Shown: positions 1 through 9,166, numbered from the stretch's first letter. The stretch: DNA of 64,000 nt from Rhodanobacter sp. FDAARGOS 1247 (GCF_016889805.1 NZ_CP069535.1:2542001-2606000); one strand, 5' to 3'. The notes: generated by a model not told the origin, from the letters alone. Made by a program: numbers and translations.

Positions 1-203
1 TCCGCCCCAACCGCTCCAATGCCATCAACAATCGGGGGCGCATCTGCGGCGAGACGGGCGAGACCGTGCGCTCGCGCCAGCAGCCGCCGTGCGCGATCGA
101 TTCGGTCAGCCGGATCGACAAGCAGCGCTTCGACGAGCTCAGCGCCAGGGCGAAGCGTCACGGCAGCGGCGCGGAACAGCCCACGACCCTGCCCGCCCAC
201 TGA
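1..203 (+). CDS. C-terminal end of an unrecognised protein (5' end outside window)
   Basis: An open frame enters from the left edge (reading from base 3) and stops at TGA 201-203, giving 66 residues. The visible part is polar and Arg/Ser-rich with two cysteines (ICGETGE near residue 15 and PPCAID near residue 31). No family is recognised. It is followed within 25 bases by a strong hairpin, as expected for a genuine gene end. The N-terminus, and so any signal peptide, lies outside the window; the paired cysteines and short polar tail would fit an exported protein, but that is a guess. Confidence 0.5.
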   Translation, partial: RPNRSNAINNRGRICGETGETVRSRQQPPCAIDSVSRIDKQRFDELSARAKRHGSGAEQPTTLPAH

Positions 204-223
204 CTGAAGCATCCCGCAAAACG

Positions 224-251
224 ACAGGGGCCCGGATGACCGGGCCCCTGT
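224..251 (+). terminator. Rho-independent-type hairpin after the partial gene
   Basis: A perfect 12-base inverted repeat (ACAGGGGCCCGG / CCGGGCCCCTGT) encloses a 4-base loop ATGA and is followed by TCAAGTGTTTT. It sits between the end of the left-edge gene and the end of the convergent gene at 278, so it can end transcription from both sides. Confidence 0.75.
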
Positions 252-277
252 TCAAGTGTTTTCAGCGATGAGCGCGA

Positions 278-694
278 TCAATCGTCACCGTAGCCATCGT
301 CGCGGATGTAGCGCGTCTGGTACGGGTCGTCGTAGACCACGGTGCGCGTCTCCACCACGCGACGGGTGACCACCGGCTCCTCACGGTAGATCACGGTGCG
401 CGGCTCGCGATAGACCGGCGCGTCGTAATACACCGGCGCCGGGCGCAAGGCGTTGTCGACCAGGCCGATCACGGCGCCGGTGACGATCGCGCCGGCGATC
501 CAGCGACCGCCGCTCCAGTGACCACCGCCGTGACGGTAATAGCCACCGTGATAGCCGCCATGGTAGCCACCGTGATAACCGCCGCCATGGTAGCCATGTC
601 CGCGCGCCGAGGCGCTCAGCGGCATCGCCACCGCCGCCGCAACCGCCAGGCCGATGGCCGCCAGCTTGCCTGCACCACTGAAACGTCGAGTCAT
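278..694 (-). CDS. Exported Gly/His/Tyr-rich protein with YHGG repeats
   Basis: 138 residues. Residues 1 to about 30 form a clear Sec signal peptide (charged MTRR, hydrophobic core, ASA cleavage motif). The mature part starts with a run of YHGG tetrads (about residues 35-52), then a short Gly/Ala/Val hydrophobic segment (about 66-79, GAIVTGAVIG, glycine-zipper-like), then a tail rich in Tyr/Arg/Glu with PVYY and RTVIY repeats. The layout matches small envelope proteins with a glycine-zipper segment and low-complexity Gly/His region. The His cluster could bind metal; that is inference. Function unknown. Confidence 0.75.
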   Translation of the reverse strand: MTRRFSGAGKLAAIGLAVAAAVAMPLSASARGHGYHGGGYHGGYHGGYHGGYYRHGGGHWSGGRWIAGAIVTGAVIGLVDNALRPAPVYYDAPVYREPRTVIYREEPVVTRRVVETRTVVYDDPYQTRYIRDDGYGDD

Positions 695-755
695 GAGTGT
701 TCTCCGTTGTACGGGCAGATGCTCGTCGGATCAGGCTTAATGTGCACTGAAGGGT

Positions 756-2957
756 TCACTTTTTGATGCGGGCGCTGTCCCAGGGATTGATGCCCGGATC
801 GGCCTTGCGTCGCCGCAACAGCCAGCAGCCGTGGATGTCCGCGCGGCGGGCGAAGTCGAACGGGATGCTGGGCGCGCTCCAGTCCTCGATCTCGAAGTGC
901 GTTTCCAGCGCCTCCCGGTCCAGCTTGAAGCGGCGGAAGTTGTTGGAGAACACGATCACGCCGTCGCGGGTCAGCCGCTCGTTGCAGGCTTCCAGCAGCT
1001 TCACGTGATCGCGCTGCACGTCGAAATCCTCGGCGCGCTTGGAGTTCGAGAACGTGGGCGGGTCGACGAAGATCAGCCCGTAATGGCCGCGGTCGCGCTG
1101 CAGGAATTCCAGCGCGTCGAACTGCATCAGCCGGTGGTCGACACCGGTGAAACCGTTCAGCGCCAGGTTGCGCGAAGCCCACTCCAGATAAGTCGCCGAC
1201 AGGTCGACGCTGGTGGTTTCCAGCGCGCCGCCCGCCGCCGCATGGACGCTGGCGGTGGCGGTATAGGCGAACAGGTTGAGGAAGCACTTCCCGTGGGCCA
1301 GCTCGCGCACCTTGCCGCGCACCAGGCGGTGGTCGAGGAACAATCCCGTGTCGAGATAGTCGGTGAGGTTGACCAGCAGCTTCAGGCCGTCCTCCTCCAC
1401 TTCGATGAACTCGTTGCGCTGGTCCATCTGGCCGTATTTCGAACCGCCCTTGCCGCGCTCGCGGGTCTTCAGCGCGATGCGTTCGCGCGGCACGCCGAGC
1501 ACTTCGCCGGCGACCCGGGCGATCTCGCGCATGCGCAGGCGGGCCACGTCGGCGGGGACGTCAGCCGGCGCGCGGTACTCCTGGATGTGCAGGTGGTCGT
1601 CGCCATGCGTGTCGCCGTAGACGTCGATGGCGGCGGCGTACTCGGGCAGGTCCTGGTCGTAGGCGCGCCAGCAGTGGATGCCCTCGCGGGCCAGCCGCTT
1701 GCGCAGGTGTCTGACGTTCTTTTCCAGACGGTTCTTCAGCATCTGCGCGCCAGGCGACAGCGGCTTCGCTTCACGCGGCTGCTCGTCGCGCGGCTTCAGG
1801 TCGAACGTCAGCAGCACGGTTTCCAGCGCGCCGTTGTACAGCGCGTAGCGCTTGTCGGCATGCAGTTGCATCGCGCGGCCCAGTTCGACGTCGCCGGCCA
1901 GCACGGCGGCACGCCAGCCGCTGAAACGCTGGCGCAAGGTGTCGCCCAGCGCGCGGTACAGCTTCGGCATCTCGGCGCGATCGCCGAGGCGCTCGCCGTA
2001 CGGCGGATTGGTGATCACCAGGCCGTGTTCGACGCCGGGCGGTGGCGCGGCGCGCGTCATGTCCTGCTTGTCCAGGGTGAAGAAACCCGCCACGCCCGCT
2101 TCCTGCGCATTGCGTTTGGCCGTCTGCACCATGCGCGGGTCGGCGTCGCTGCCGAAGAACACGCTGCGCAATGTGCGCAGGCCATTCTCGGCACGCTGCT
2201 TCGCCTCGTCCAGCAGGCCGCGCCACAGCGCGATGTCGTGCTGCTGCCAGCCGAGGAAACCGAAGTATTCGCGGCGCAGGCCCGGCGCCACGTCGGCGGC
2301 CATCAGCGCGCCCTCGATCAACAGGGTGCCCGAACCGCACATCGGATCGAGCAGCGCGCCGCCGGCCGCGTAGACCTCCGGCCAGCGCCCGCGCAGCAGC
2401 ATCGCCGCGGCGAGGTTTTCCTTCAGCGGCGCCTCGCCCTGCTCCTCGCGCCAGCCGCGCCGGTGCAGCGGCGAGCCGGCGAGATCGAGCGACACGGTGG
2501 CGCGATCACGGCGCAGGCGCAGGTTGATGCGGATGTCCGGCTCGTCGGTGTCGATGTCCGGACGCGAACCGTCGCGCTGGCGGAACTGGTCGACCACGGC
2601 GTCCTTGGTGCGCAGGCCAATGAACTGGCTGTGGTTGAGCTTGCTCATCGCGGTGCCGGCATCCACCGCGAAGGTGGCATGCGCGGCCAGGTGTTCGCTC
2701 CAGTCGATGCCCTGCACGCCACGGTACAGCGCGTCGTCATCGGCCGCGTCGAACTCGGCCAGCGGCAGCAGGATGCGGCTGGCCAGGCGCGACCACAGGC
2801 AGGCCTTGTAGGCGGTTTCGAGCGTGCCGGAAAAATGCGCGCCGGCCAGCGCCTCGCGCACGTCGCTGGCGCCGATGGCGACCAGTTCGTCGCGCAGCAG
2901 GTATTCCATGCCCTTGGGGCAGGTGGCGAAGAACGCGCGCGTTGCCGAGGTGTTCAT
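756..2957 (-). CDS. rlmL: Bifunctional 23S rRNA methyltransferase RlmKL (m2G2445 / m7G2069)
   Basis: 733 residues, the length of the fused enterobacterial RlmKL. The N-terminal half has a THUMP-type RNA-binding region (about residues 45-155), then an N2-guanine methyltransferase with SAM motif DPMCGSGT (about 204) and catalytic NPPYGER (about 317). The C-terminal half is the RlmK m7G methyltransferase with motif DPPTFSNSKR (about 630). A longer open frame exists upstream, but ATG at 2957 begins the family-typical sequence MNTSATRAFFATCPKGME. Its start overlaps the stop of the upstream hydrolase gene by four bases (ATGA), so the two are probably cotranscribed. Confidence 0.95.
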   Translation of the reverse strand: MNTSATRAFFATCPKGMEYLLRDELVAIGASDVREALAGAHFSGTLETAYKACLWSRLASRILLPLAEFDAADDDALYRGVQGIDWSEHLAAHATFAVDAGTAMSKLNHSQFIGLRTKDAVVDQFRQRDGSRPDIDTDEPDIRINLRLRRDRATVSLDLAGSPLHRRGWREEQGEAPLKENLAAAMLLRGRWPEVYAAGGALLDPMCGSGTLLIEGALMAADVAPGLRREYFGFLGWQQHDIALWRGLLDEAKQRAENGLRTLRSVFFGSDADPRMVQTAKRNAQEAGVAGFFTLDKQDMTRAAPPPGVEHGLVITNPPYGERLGDRAEMPKLYRALGDTLRQRFSGWRAAVLAGDVELGRAMQLHADKRYALYNGALETVLLTFDLKPRDEQPREAKPLSPGAQMLKNRLEKNVRHLRKRLAREGIHCWRAYDQDLPEYAAAIDVYGDTHGDDHLHIQEYRAPADVPADVARLRMREIARVAGEVLGVPRERIALKTRERGKGGSKYGQMDQRNEFIEVEEDGLKLLVNLTDYLDTGLFLDHRLVRGKVRELAHGKCFLNLFAYTATASVHAAAGGALETTSVDLSATYLEWASRNLALNGFTGVDHRLMQFDALEFLQRDRGHYGLIFVDPPTFSNSKRAEDFDVQRDHVKLLEACNERLTRDGVIVFSNNFRRFKLDREALETHFEIEDWSAPSIPFDFARRADIHGCWLLRRRKADPGINPWDSARIKK

Positions 2958-3478
2958 GCGGCGGCCTGCTGGTCGAGCAACAGCCGGAACTGGGCGTTGA
3001 TCGTGTCCATGCTGGCAGCCAGTCGGTGATCGTCGTCCAGCACCAGCAGCGGCAGGCGCCGCCGCGCGGCGAACGCGTGCACGCCGGCCAGCGGGCAGAC
3101 GTCGTCGCGCCAGCCATGGATCAGCATGGCGGGCACGTCGGCGCGCAGGTCGAAGCGGCGCGCATAGCCGGGAATCTCGCTGGGGGTGGCCAGCAGCAAC
3201 AGTCCGGCCACCGGCACGTCCAGCGAGACCATTCCGGAAACGAAGGCGCCCATGCTGGAACCGACCAGCAGCGGCGGCGCGTCGAGCGCCTCGATGGTGG
3301 CGCGCAGGCGGGCGATCCGCGGCGCCACCGAGCCGGCATGGCCGCGGCTGTCGTCGGCGCGGTAGTCCGGCCGCTGCGTGCGCCAGCCCAGCGACTCGGC
3401 CAGTGCGGCCAGCGCGCTGACCTTGGTCGCCTCGGGGCTCGAATCCGAACCGTGCGAAAGAATGATCTGGCCGCGCAT
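2954..3478 (-). CDS. Small alpha/beta-hydrolase (YqiA/RBBP9-like esterase family)
   Basis: 174 residues. It begins with a beta-strand and ILSHGSDSSPEATK, has the nucleophile elbow GSSMGAF near residue 78, and ends with IHGWRDDVCP (Asp region) and DDDHRL (His), giving a plausible Ser-Asp-His triad. Such small cytosolic hydrolases usually act as esterases on unknown substrates. The start at 3478 is chosen because GGAG lies six bases upstream; an in-frame ATG at 3490 is the alternative. It overlaps rlmL by four bases. The substrate is not predictable. Confidence 0.8.
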   Translation of the reverse strand: MRGQIILSHGSDSSPEATKVSALAALAESLGWRTQRPDYRADDSRGHAGSVAPRIARLRATIEALDAPPLLVGSSMGAFVSGMVSLDVPVAGLLLLATPSEIPGYARRFDLRADVPAMLIHGWRDDVCPLAGVHAFAARRRLPLLVLDDDHRLAASMDTINAQFRLLLDQQAAA

Positions 3479-3568
3479 GGCGGTCTCCATGAAAGTGCTC
3501 GAAGCAAGGCACGCATGGTAACAGGCGGCGTTTCCGCCGCGGCCGCGGCACGTGCGAAACTGCAGCGC

Positions 3569-4129
3569 ATGAGCCTGACCATCCACGACCAGCCCCTGCC
3601 CTACGTCGACCTGCTGCCCGAGCGCCCCGCCGCGGCGGTGGAGCTGGTGGTGATCCACTGCACCGAGCTGCCGGACCTGGCCATCGCCCGCGAATACGGC
3701 GAGCGCGTGCTGCACCCCAGCGGCGCCGGCAACAGCGGCCACTATTACATCGACCGCGATGGCGCGGTGTACCGCTACGTGCCCGGCACCCGCGTGGCCA
3801 ACCACGTGCGCGGGCACAACCCGAACTCGATCGGCATCGAGCTGGTGAACCTGGGCCGCTATCCGCACTGGTGGGATTCGCGCCAGCAGCGGATGACCGA
3901 GCCTTACGGCGATGCCCAGATCACCGCGTTGCGCGCCCTGCTGGCCGAGCTGCGCCGGGATTTCCCGAACCTGCGCCAGATCGCCGGCCATGAACAGCTG
4001 GACACGGACCTGATGCCGGCCAGCGACGATCCCGCCATCCAGATCCACCGCAAGCTCGATCCCGGCCCGCTGTTTCCGTGGGTCGAGGTGCTCGAAGCCT
4101 GCGGCCTGAGCCGACCGGCGGTGCCGTAA
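3569..4129 (+). CDS. N-acetylmuramoyl-L-alanine amidase, AmpD family
   Basis: 186 residues of the Amidase_2 fold. Visible zinc-site residues are His30 (VVIHCTE), His141 (IAGHEQL) and Asp164 (RKLDPGPLF), with the core GNSGHYYIDRDG and NPNSIGIELVN. The family cleaves the bond between muramic acid and the stem peptide; AmpD proper recycles anhydro-muropeptides in the cytoplasm and influences AmpR-controlled beta-lactamase. No signal peptide is seen, consistent with a cytoplasmic enzyme. The loop between His141 and Asp164 is longer than in E. coli AmpD, so a paralogue such as AmpDh2/3 is possible. ATG 3569 is divergent from the hydrolase gene. Confidence 0.85.
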   Translation: MSLTIHDQPLPYVDLLPERPAAAVELVVIHCTELPDLAIAREYGERVLHPSGAGNSGHYYIDRDGAVYRYVPGTRVANHVRGHNPNSIGIELVNLGRYPHWWDSRQQRMTEPYGDAQITALRALLAELRRDFPNLRQIAGHEQLDTDLMPASDDPAIQIHRKLDPGPLFPWVEVLEACGLSRPAVP

Positions 4130-4183
4130 GCGCGGCCGGCGCCCGGTATAATCGCGGGCTTACGTCCCCGCGAGTCCGACTCC

Positions 4184-5050
4184 ATGTCACCCAACCACGT
4201 CACCGAACTGGTCGAGCTGCTGCAGCTCGAGCGACTGGAAGACAACCTGTTCCGGGGCCAGAGCCGCGACATCGGCACCCGCTTCGTGTTCGGCGGCCAG
4301 GTGCTGGGACAGGCCTTGTCGGCTGCCCAGCAGACGGTCGATCCGGCCCGCGAGGCGCATTCGCTGCACGCGTATTTCCTGCGCGCCGGCGACATCCGCG
4401 CGCCGATCGTCTACAGCGTCGAACGCACCCGCGATGGCGGCACGTTCTCCTCGCGGCGGGTAGTGGCGATCCAGCACGGCCAGCCGATCCTGAACGGTTC
4501 GATCTCGTTCCAGGTGCCGGAAACCGGCGTCGAACACCAGACCTCGATGCCCGAGGTGCCGGCGCCCGAAGACATCGAACCGATGCATCCGCTGCCGCCG
4601 GATGAACTGGCCCGGCTGCCGGTGAAACTGCAGCGCTGGCTGGGCATCGACGGCCCGTTCGAGTTCCGCCAGGTGTGGCCGCGCGACGAGCTGCATCCGG
4701 TGAAGCGTCCGCCGATCCAGCACATCTGGTTCCGGCTGACCTCGCCGATCGACGACTCGGCGATCCTGCACCGCGCGCTGCTGGCGTATGCGTCGGATTT
4801 CCACCTGATCGGCACCGCCACGCTGCCGCACGGCATCTCGTACATGACCCACAACGTGCAGATGGCCAGCCTCGACCACGCGCTGTGGTTCCACCGTCCG
4901 TTCCGCGTCGACGAATGGCTGCTGTACACCTTCGACAGCCCCACCGCCCAGGGCGGCCGCGGGCTGGCGCGCGGACAGATCTTCAGCCGCGACGGGCACC
5001 TGGTCGCCTCCACTGCGCAGGAAGGCCTGATCCGCGTGCGCAACGACTGA
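4184..5050 (+). CDS. tesB: Acyl-CoA thioesterase II (TesB)
   Basis: 288 residues, two hot-dog domains in tandem as in E. coli TesB (286). Recognisable blocks are NLFRGQS, FGGQVLGQAL, HSLHAYFLRAGD, and the C-terminal catalytic block with Asp in RVDEWLLY, Ser/Thr in DSPTAQGGRG and Gln in AQEGLIR (Asp-Thr/Ser-Gln triad of the family). It hydrolyses medium and long acyl-CoAs in the cytoplasm. It starts 54 bases after the amidase gene and precedes the DUF2007-like and bpt genes on the same strand. Confidence 0.95.
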   Translation: MSPNHVTELVELLQLERLEDNLFRGQSRDIGTRFVFGGQVLGQALSAAQQTVDPAREAHSLHAYFLRAGDIRAPIVYSVERTRDGGTFSSRRVVAIQHGQPILNGSISFQVPETGVEHQTSMPEVPAPEDIEPMHPLPPDELARLPVKLQRWLGIDGPFEFRQVWPRDELHPVKRPPIQHIWFRLTSPIDDSAILHRALLAYASDFHLIGTATLPHGISYMTHNVQMASLDHALWFHRPFRVDEWLLYTFDSPTAQGGRGLARGQIFSRDGHLVASTAQEGLIRVRND

Positions 5051-5068
5051 TCGCGTAGACTCCCGCCC

Positions 5069-5461
5069 ATGCGCCAGATCTATACCTCTCCCCGCGAGCA
5101 GAACATCGATACCGTGGTCGCCCTGATGGCCGAGCACGGCATCGAGGCCACGGTGTCCAACCGCTCCAACTACAACCGCTCCAGCTGGCAGCGTTTCAGT
5201 TACTCGCAGCGCCAGGAAGATCGCAGCCGCTGGCCCCAGGTGTGGATCACCAGCGCCGACGACTACACCCGCGCCCGCGCCCTGCTGCGCGAGATCGGCA
5301 TCGAGCCGGTGGTCCGTTATGGCGAGGAACTGGCTGCCGCACGCAACCCCACCCCGATGGACCGGCGCAGGCTTACCGTCGCCCGGGTGCGCCGCATCGT
5401 GCTGCTGGTGGTGCTCGGCGTGGCGGCGGTGGCGATGCTGCGCAATCTGCACGTGTTCTGA
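5069..5461 (+). CDS. DUF2007-like membrane-anchored protein
   Basis: 130 residues. The first ~75 residues (RQIYTSPREQNIDTVVALMAE... then ..ITSADDYTRARALLREIGI) form a small alpha/beta ferredoxin-like domain as in DUF2007 (putative signal-transducing) proteins; similar proteins are annotated as pathogenicity-like in Xanthomonas. A single C-terminal membrane segment lies at about residues 108-125. It starts 18 bases after tesB and precedes bpt by 44 bases, so probably the same transcript. Molecular function unknown. Confidence 0.75.
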   Translation: MRQIYTSPREQNIDTVVALMAEHGIEATVSNRSNYNRSSWQRFSYSQRQEDRSRWPQVWITSADDYTRARALLREIGIEPVVRYGEELAAARNPTPMDRRRLTVARVRRIVLLVVLGVAAVAMLRNLHVF

Positions 5462-5505
5462 ATCGACCACGTGCGGCGCCGCCTGCCGCGGCATAGAATC
5501 GGTCC

Positions 5506-6213
5506 ATGCGCCGATCCGACCAAGTCCGGCTGTTCCAGACGCTGCCACATGCGTGCGGCTATTACGCCGACCGCACGGCGCAGAACCTGGTGCTTGATCC
5601 GGCCGCCCCCAACCTGGACCAGCTTTACGGCCCCGCGCTGGAACGCGGCTTTCGCCGCGCCGGCGGCCACCTGTATTTCCCCCACTGCGCCAGCTGCCGC
5701 GCCTGCACCCCGTGCCGCATCGACGTGGCGAACTTCCGGCCGGACCGCAGCCAGCGCCGCTGCCTGCAGCGCAATACCGACGTGGTCGTCACCGAATGCA
5801 TCCCCGGTTACAACCGCGAACGCCATGCGCTCTACGAGCGCTACCTGCACAGCCGGCATGCCGGCGGCGGCATGGACGACGCCGAGGCCAGCGACTTCCG
5901 CCGCTTCCTCACCGCGCCGTGGAGCCCCACCGTGTTCATGGAGTTGCGCGCGGGGCCACGCCTGCTGGCCGTGGCGGTGACCGACATCTGCCTCAACGGC
6001 ATTTCCGCCGTCTACACCTTCTACGAGCCGGAGGAAGCCGGGCGCAGCCTCGGCACCTTCGCGATCCTGCAACAGGTGGAACTCGCCCGGCGCCGCGGCA
6101 TCCCGTGGCTGTACCTGGGTTTCTGGATCGACGGCCACCCGAAGATGGATTACAAGCGGCGCTTCAAGCCGCTGCAGATCCGCACGGCCCAGGGCTGGAC
6201 CGACATGCCATAG
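5506..6213 (+). CDS. bpt: Aspartate/glutamate leucyltransferase (Bpt), N-end rule pathway
   Basis: 235 residues, normal for the family. The N-terminal Cys-rich block HCASCRACTPCRIDV (about residues 63-77) and the C-terminal GNAT-like core (GISAVYTFYEPEE, LGTFAILQQVELARRRG, YLGFWIDGHPKMDYK) are diagnostic. Bpt transfers Leu from Leu-tRNA to N-terminal Asp/Glu, making substrates for ClpS-ClpAP. The stop at 6213 falls within the 21-base palindrome shared with the end of the convergent gene. Confidence 0.95.
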   Translation: MRRSDQVRLFQTLPHACGYYADRTAQNLVLDPAAPNLDQLYGPALERGFRRAGGHLYFPHCASCRACTPCRIDVANFRPDRSQRRCLQRNTDVVVTECIPGYNRERHALYERYLHSRHAGGGMDDAEASDFRRFLTAPWSPTVFMELRAGPRLLAVAVTDICLNGISAVYTFYEPEEAGRSLGTFAILQQVELARRRGIPWLYLGFWIDGHPKMDYKRRFKPLQIRTAQGWTDMP

Positions 6214-6231
6214 GACGGGTAGTCCGTCCTA
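6211..6231. repeat. REP-like palindrome TAGGACGG-GTAGT-CCGTCCTA
   Basis: A perfect 8-base inverted repeat with a 5-base loop joins the stop codons of two convergent genes; it covers the last base of the bpt stop region and the TAG of the gene ending at 6229. It resembles the GTAGGGCGGGC element near 48.3 kb. It may work as a bidirectional terminator, though there is no T run. Confidence 0.6.
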
Positions 6232-7737
6232 CGAAGGCTCTCGCTGCGGGTACGGAAACAGCTTCTCCAGCGGAATCGACAAACCGTCGTCGCCGACCAC
6301 GCGGCAATGCCCGCGATTGAGCTGGCGCGGTTCGCTGACCCCGCAGCTGTGGGCGATGATGCCCACTTCGTGCATCACGTTCTTCGCGTAATGGAATACC
6401 CGCTCGGCCTTGTCGGTGACCACCAGGCCGCGCTGCAGTTTCGGATTCTGCGTGGTGATGCCGGTGGGACAGGTGTTGCGGTTGCACTGCAGCGACTGGA
6501 TGCAGCCCAGCGCCAGCATGAAGCCGCGCGCCGAGTTGACGAAGTCCGCGCCGATCGACAACGCCCACGCCACGTCGTAGGCGGTGATGCACTTGCCCGA
6601 GCAGACCACCTTGATGCGTTCGCGCAGGCCCTTGACGATCAGCATGTCGATCAGCGCCGGCAGCGCCTCGTGCAGCGGCAGGCCCACGCCTTCCATCAGG
6701 GTCTGCGGCGCGGCGCCGGTGCCGCCCTCGGAGCCGTCGACGATGATGAAGTCGGGCGCGCTCCCGATGCCGCGCCGATGCACTTCATCGCACAGCTCGC
6801 CGATCCATTCGGCGCCGCCCAGCACCGCCTTGAAGCCCACCGGCTTGCCGGTGAGCTCGCGGATGTGGGCGATGCTGTCCATCAGCTGCGCGACGTTGCC
6901 GATGTCCAGATGGCGGTTAGGGCTTTGCGAATCCTCGCCGACGGGAATGCCGCGGATCGCCGCGATCTCGGCGGTGACCTTGGCGCCGGGCAGCAGGCCG
7001 CCCATGCCGGGCTTGGCGCCCTGGCCCAGCTTGATGCTGACCATCTTCACCTGCGGGTGCGCGCAGATCGCCAGCAGCTTCTCGTCGTCGAGCTTGCCGT
7101 CCGGCGTGCGCACGCCGTACTTGGCCGTGCCGATCTCGAAGATGATGTCGCAACCGCCTTCCAGGTGATACGGCGCCAGGCCGCCTTCGCCGGTGTCCAT
7201 CCAGATGCCGGCCTTGGCCGCACCCCGCGACAGCGCCCGCACCGCCGGCGCCGACAGCGCGCCGAAGCTCATCGCGGAAATATTGAAGAACGCGGCGTGG
7301 CTGTACGGCTCGCGCGCGTACGGGCCGATCGTCACCGGCACCGGTTCGACATGATCGGTGCCCAGGTCGGGGAACGGCGCGTTGACGAAGAACGGCACGC
7401 CTTCGGCCCGCAAGTCACGGCTGGAACCGAAGGCGTTGGTGTTGTCCACGTTCTTCGCCGCGCGATACACCCAGGTGCGCTGGGCGCGATTGAACGGCAT
7501 TTCCTCGCGGTCGCTGGAATACAGGTATTGGCGGAAGAACTCGCCCAGGTGCAGGAACCAGTAGCGGAAGTGGCCGATCACCGGGAAGTTGCGCAGCACC
7601 GCGTTGCCGGTCTGGTTGCGATCGACCACCCAGGTCGCCAGCAACACCACCACCGCCAGCGCCAGCAACAGCAGCGCGAACGCCGCCGCCAGCTCGACCA
7701 CCACCACCAGCCAGTGCGCGAATCCGCCTGATTCCAT
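6229..7737 (-). CDS. Membrane-anchored FMN-binding glutamate synthase-family protein
   Basis: 502 residues. One N-terminal membrane segment (about 10-37) precedes a GltB-type FMN/central domain: MSFGALSAPAVRALSRGA, DTGEGGLAPYH, KLGQGAKPGMGG, DGSEGGTGAAP, and GADFVNSARGFMLALGC. A Cys cluster (LQCNRNTCPTGI, about 427-438) corresponds to the [3Fe-4S] ligands of glutamate synthase. The glutaminase domain is absent, so it is not a complete GOGAT; this stand-alone family probably does flavin/Fe-S redox chemistry on an amino-acid-like substrate. The substrate is not known to me. Confidence 0.85.
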   Translation of the reverse strand: MESGGFAHWLVVVVELAAAFALLLLALAVVVLLATWVVDRNQTGNAVLRNFPVIGHFRYWFLHLGEFFRQYLYSSDREEMPFNRAQRTWVYRAAKNVDNTNAFGSSRDLRAEGVPFFVNAPFPDLGTDHVEPVPVTIGPYAREPYSHAAFFNISAMSFGALSAPAVRALSRGAAKAGIWMDTGEGGLAPYHLEGGCDIIFEIGTAKYGVRTPDGKLDDEKLLAICAHPQVKMVSIKLGQGAKPGMGGLLPGAKVTAEIAAIRGIPVGEDSQSPNRHLDIGNVAQLMDSIAHIRELTGKPVGFKAVLGGAEWIGELCDEVHRRGIGSAPDFIIVDGSEGGTGAAPQTLMEGVGLPLHEALPALIDMLIVKGLRERIKVVCSGKCITAYDVAWALSIGADFVNSARGFMLALGCIQSLQCNRNTCPTGITTQNPKLQRGLVVTDKAERVFHYAKNVMHEVGIIAHSCGVSEPRQLNRGHCRVVGDDGLSIPLEKLFPYPQREPS

Positions 7738-7845
7738 CCTTGCCTCTCCCCGATCAAGGGCTCGCCGTCAGGGCGAGCGGTTACGACTCGACAACCGTCG
7801 TCGATGGCGCAGAGCCTATCGCATCGGATCGCGGCATTCTTCCGA

Positions 7846-9027
7846 TCACAACTCGATGCGCAGTTTTCCGGCGGCGCGCACGGCCTTGCCCACTGCTTCG
7901 TTCAGCGTGCCGGCCCGGGCCAGCGCCACCGCCATGCGCCGGCGCCCCTTCACCTCGGGCTTGCCGAAGAGCCGCAGTTGCGTGTCCGGCTCGGCCAGCG
8001 CCTCGGCCACGCCGTGGTAGCGCGGTCCTGCGCCCTCGCCTTCGACCAGCACCGCGCACGAGGCCGACGGCCCGTACTGGTGGATCACCGGGATCGGCAG
8101 TCCCAGGATCGCCCGCGCATGCAGCGCGAACTCGGAAAACTCCTGCGAGATCAGGGTGACCAGGCCGGTGTCGTGGGGGCGCGGACTGACCTCGGAGAAG
8201 ATCACCGCATCACCCCTGACGAAGAACTCCACGCCGAACACGCCCCAGCCGCCCAGCGCGCCGGTGACCGCCGCGGCCTGGCGCTGCGCCTCGGCCAGCG
8301 CAGCGTCGCTCATCGGCTGCGGCTGCCACGACTCGCGGTAGTCGCCGTCTTCCTGGCGGTGGCCGATCGGCGCGCAGAAGCTGACGCCATCGGTATGCCG
8401 CACGGTGAGCATGGTGATCTCGTAATCGAAATCGACGAAGCCCTCGACGATTACCCGGCCCTTGCCCGCGCGTCCGCCGGACTGGGCGTAATCCCACGCA
8501 TGCTGCAGTTCGTCGTCGCCGCGCACCACGCTCTGGCCCTTGCCGGAGGAACTCATCACCGGCTTGACCACGAACGGATAGCCGATCGCGGCGGCCGCGG
8601 CGCGGTACTGCGCCTCGTCGTCGCAGAAGCGGTACGGCGAAGTCGGCAGCTGCAGCTCCTCGGCGGCGAGCTTGCGGATGCCTTCGCGGTCCATCGTCAG
8701 CCACGCGGCGCGGGCGGTCGGGATCACCCGCTGCCCTTCCTTCTCCAGTTCGATCAGGGTCGGCGTGTGGATCGCCTCGATCTCCGGCACCACCAGGTCG
8801 GGCTTTTCCAGCTCGATCAGCGCACGCAGCGCCTTGCCATCCAGCATGTCGATCACGTGGCTGCGATGAGCCACCTGCATGGCCGGCGCATTGGCGTAAC
8901 GATCCACCGCGATCACCTCGACCGCGTAGCGCTGCAGTTCGATCGCCACTTCCTTGCCCAGCTCGCCGGAGCCCAGCAGCAGAACGCGCAGCGCGTGGTC
9001 GGAATGGGGCGTGCCGAAAGGCTTCAT
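7846..9027 (-). CDS. purT: Formate-dependent phosphoribosylglycinamide formyltransferase PurT
   Basis: 393 residues (E. coli PurT 392). ATP-grasp enzyme that makes formyl-GAR from GAR, formate and ATP in purine synthesis. Visible: N-terminal [12 protein letters not shown] nucleotide-binding loop, [24 protein letters not shown] (ATP-grasp), and [12 protein letters not shown] with [11 protein letters not shown] (metal/ATP site). ATG 9027 is chosen because GGAG lies six bases upstream; a TTG 21 bases further upstream is less likely. Confidence 0.95.
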   Translation of the reverse strand: MKPFGTPHSDHALRVLLLGSGELGKEVAIELQRYAVEVIAVDRYANAPAMQVAHRSHVIDMLDGKALRALIELEKPDLVVPEIEAIHTPTLIELEKEGQRVIPTARAAWLTMDREGIRKLAAEELQLPTSPYRFCDDEAQYRAAAAAIGYPFVVKPVMSSSGKGQSVVRGDDELQHAWDYAQSGGRAGKGRVIVEGFVDFDYEITMLTVRHTDGVSFCAPIGHRQEDGDYRESWQPQPMSDAALAEAQRQAAAVTGALGGWGVFGVEFFVRGDAVIFSEVSPRPHDTGLVTLISQEFSEFALHARAILGLPIPVIHQYGPSASCAVLVEGEGAGPRYHGVAEALAEPDTQLRLFGKPEVKGRRRMAVALARAGTLNEAVGKAVRAAGKLRIEL

Positions 9028-9118
9028 CGGGTTCTCCGGTGCGGACAAACCGGCATTGTATGCGGCCGCCCGGGTCGTCGACCGCCGTCACTGCCGGGAT
9101 CACGAGGGGCCACTTGCG

Positions 9119-9138
9119 TTTGATATCACTTTGATATC
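9119..9138 (+). promoter_or_regulatory. Tandem TTTGATATC boxes upstream of the SPFH operon
   Basis: Two copies of TTTGATATC start at 9119 and 9130, exactly 11 bases (one helical turn) apart. The first contains the perfect palindrome TGATATCA (9121-9128), the second TGATATCT. They lie about 30 bases before the SPFH start codon. Paired short palindromes on one helix face are typical operators of ribbon-helix-helix repressors, and such a protein is encoded in this operon at 10137. Confidence 0.55.
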
Positions 9139-9166
9139 TAATTATCTCACCTCAGGGAGACTCCTC

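Noticed and set aside
831..3029. Long plus-strand open frame (732 codons) antisense to rlmL
   Set aside because: Mirror frame of a high-GC gene; its product is low-complexity and matches no family, while the minus strand encodes complete RlmKL.
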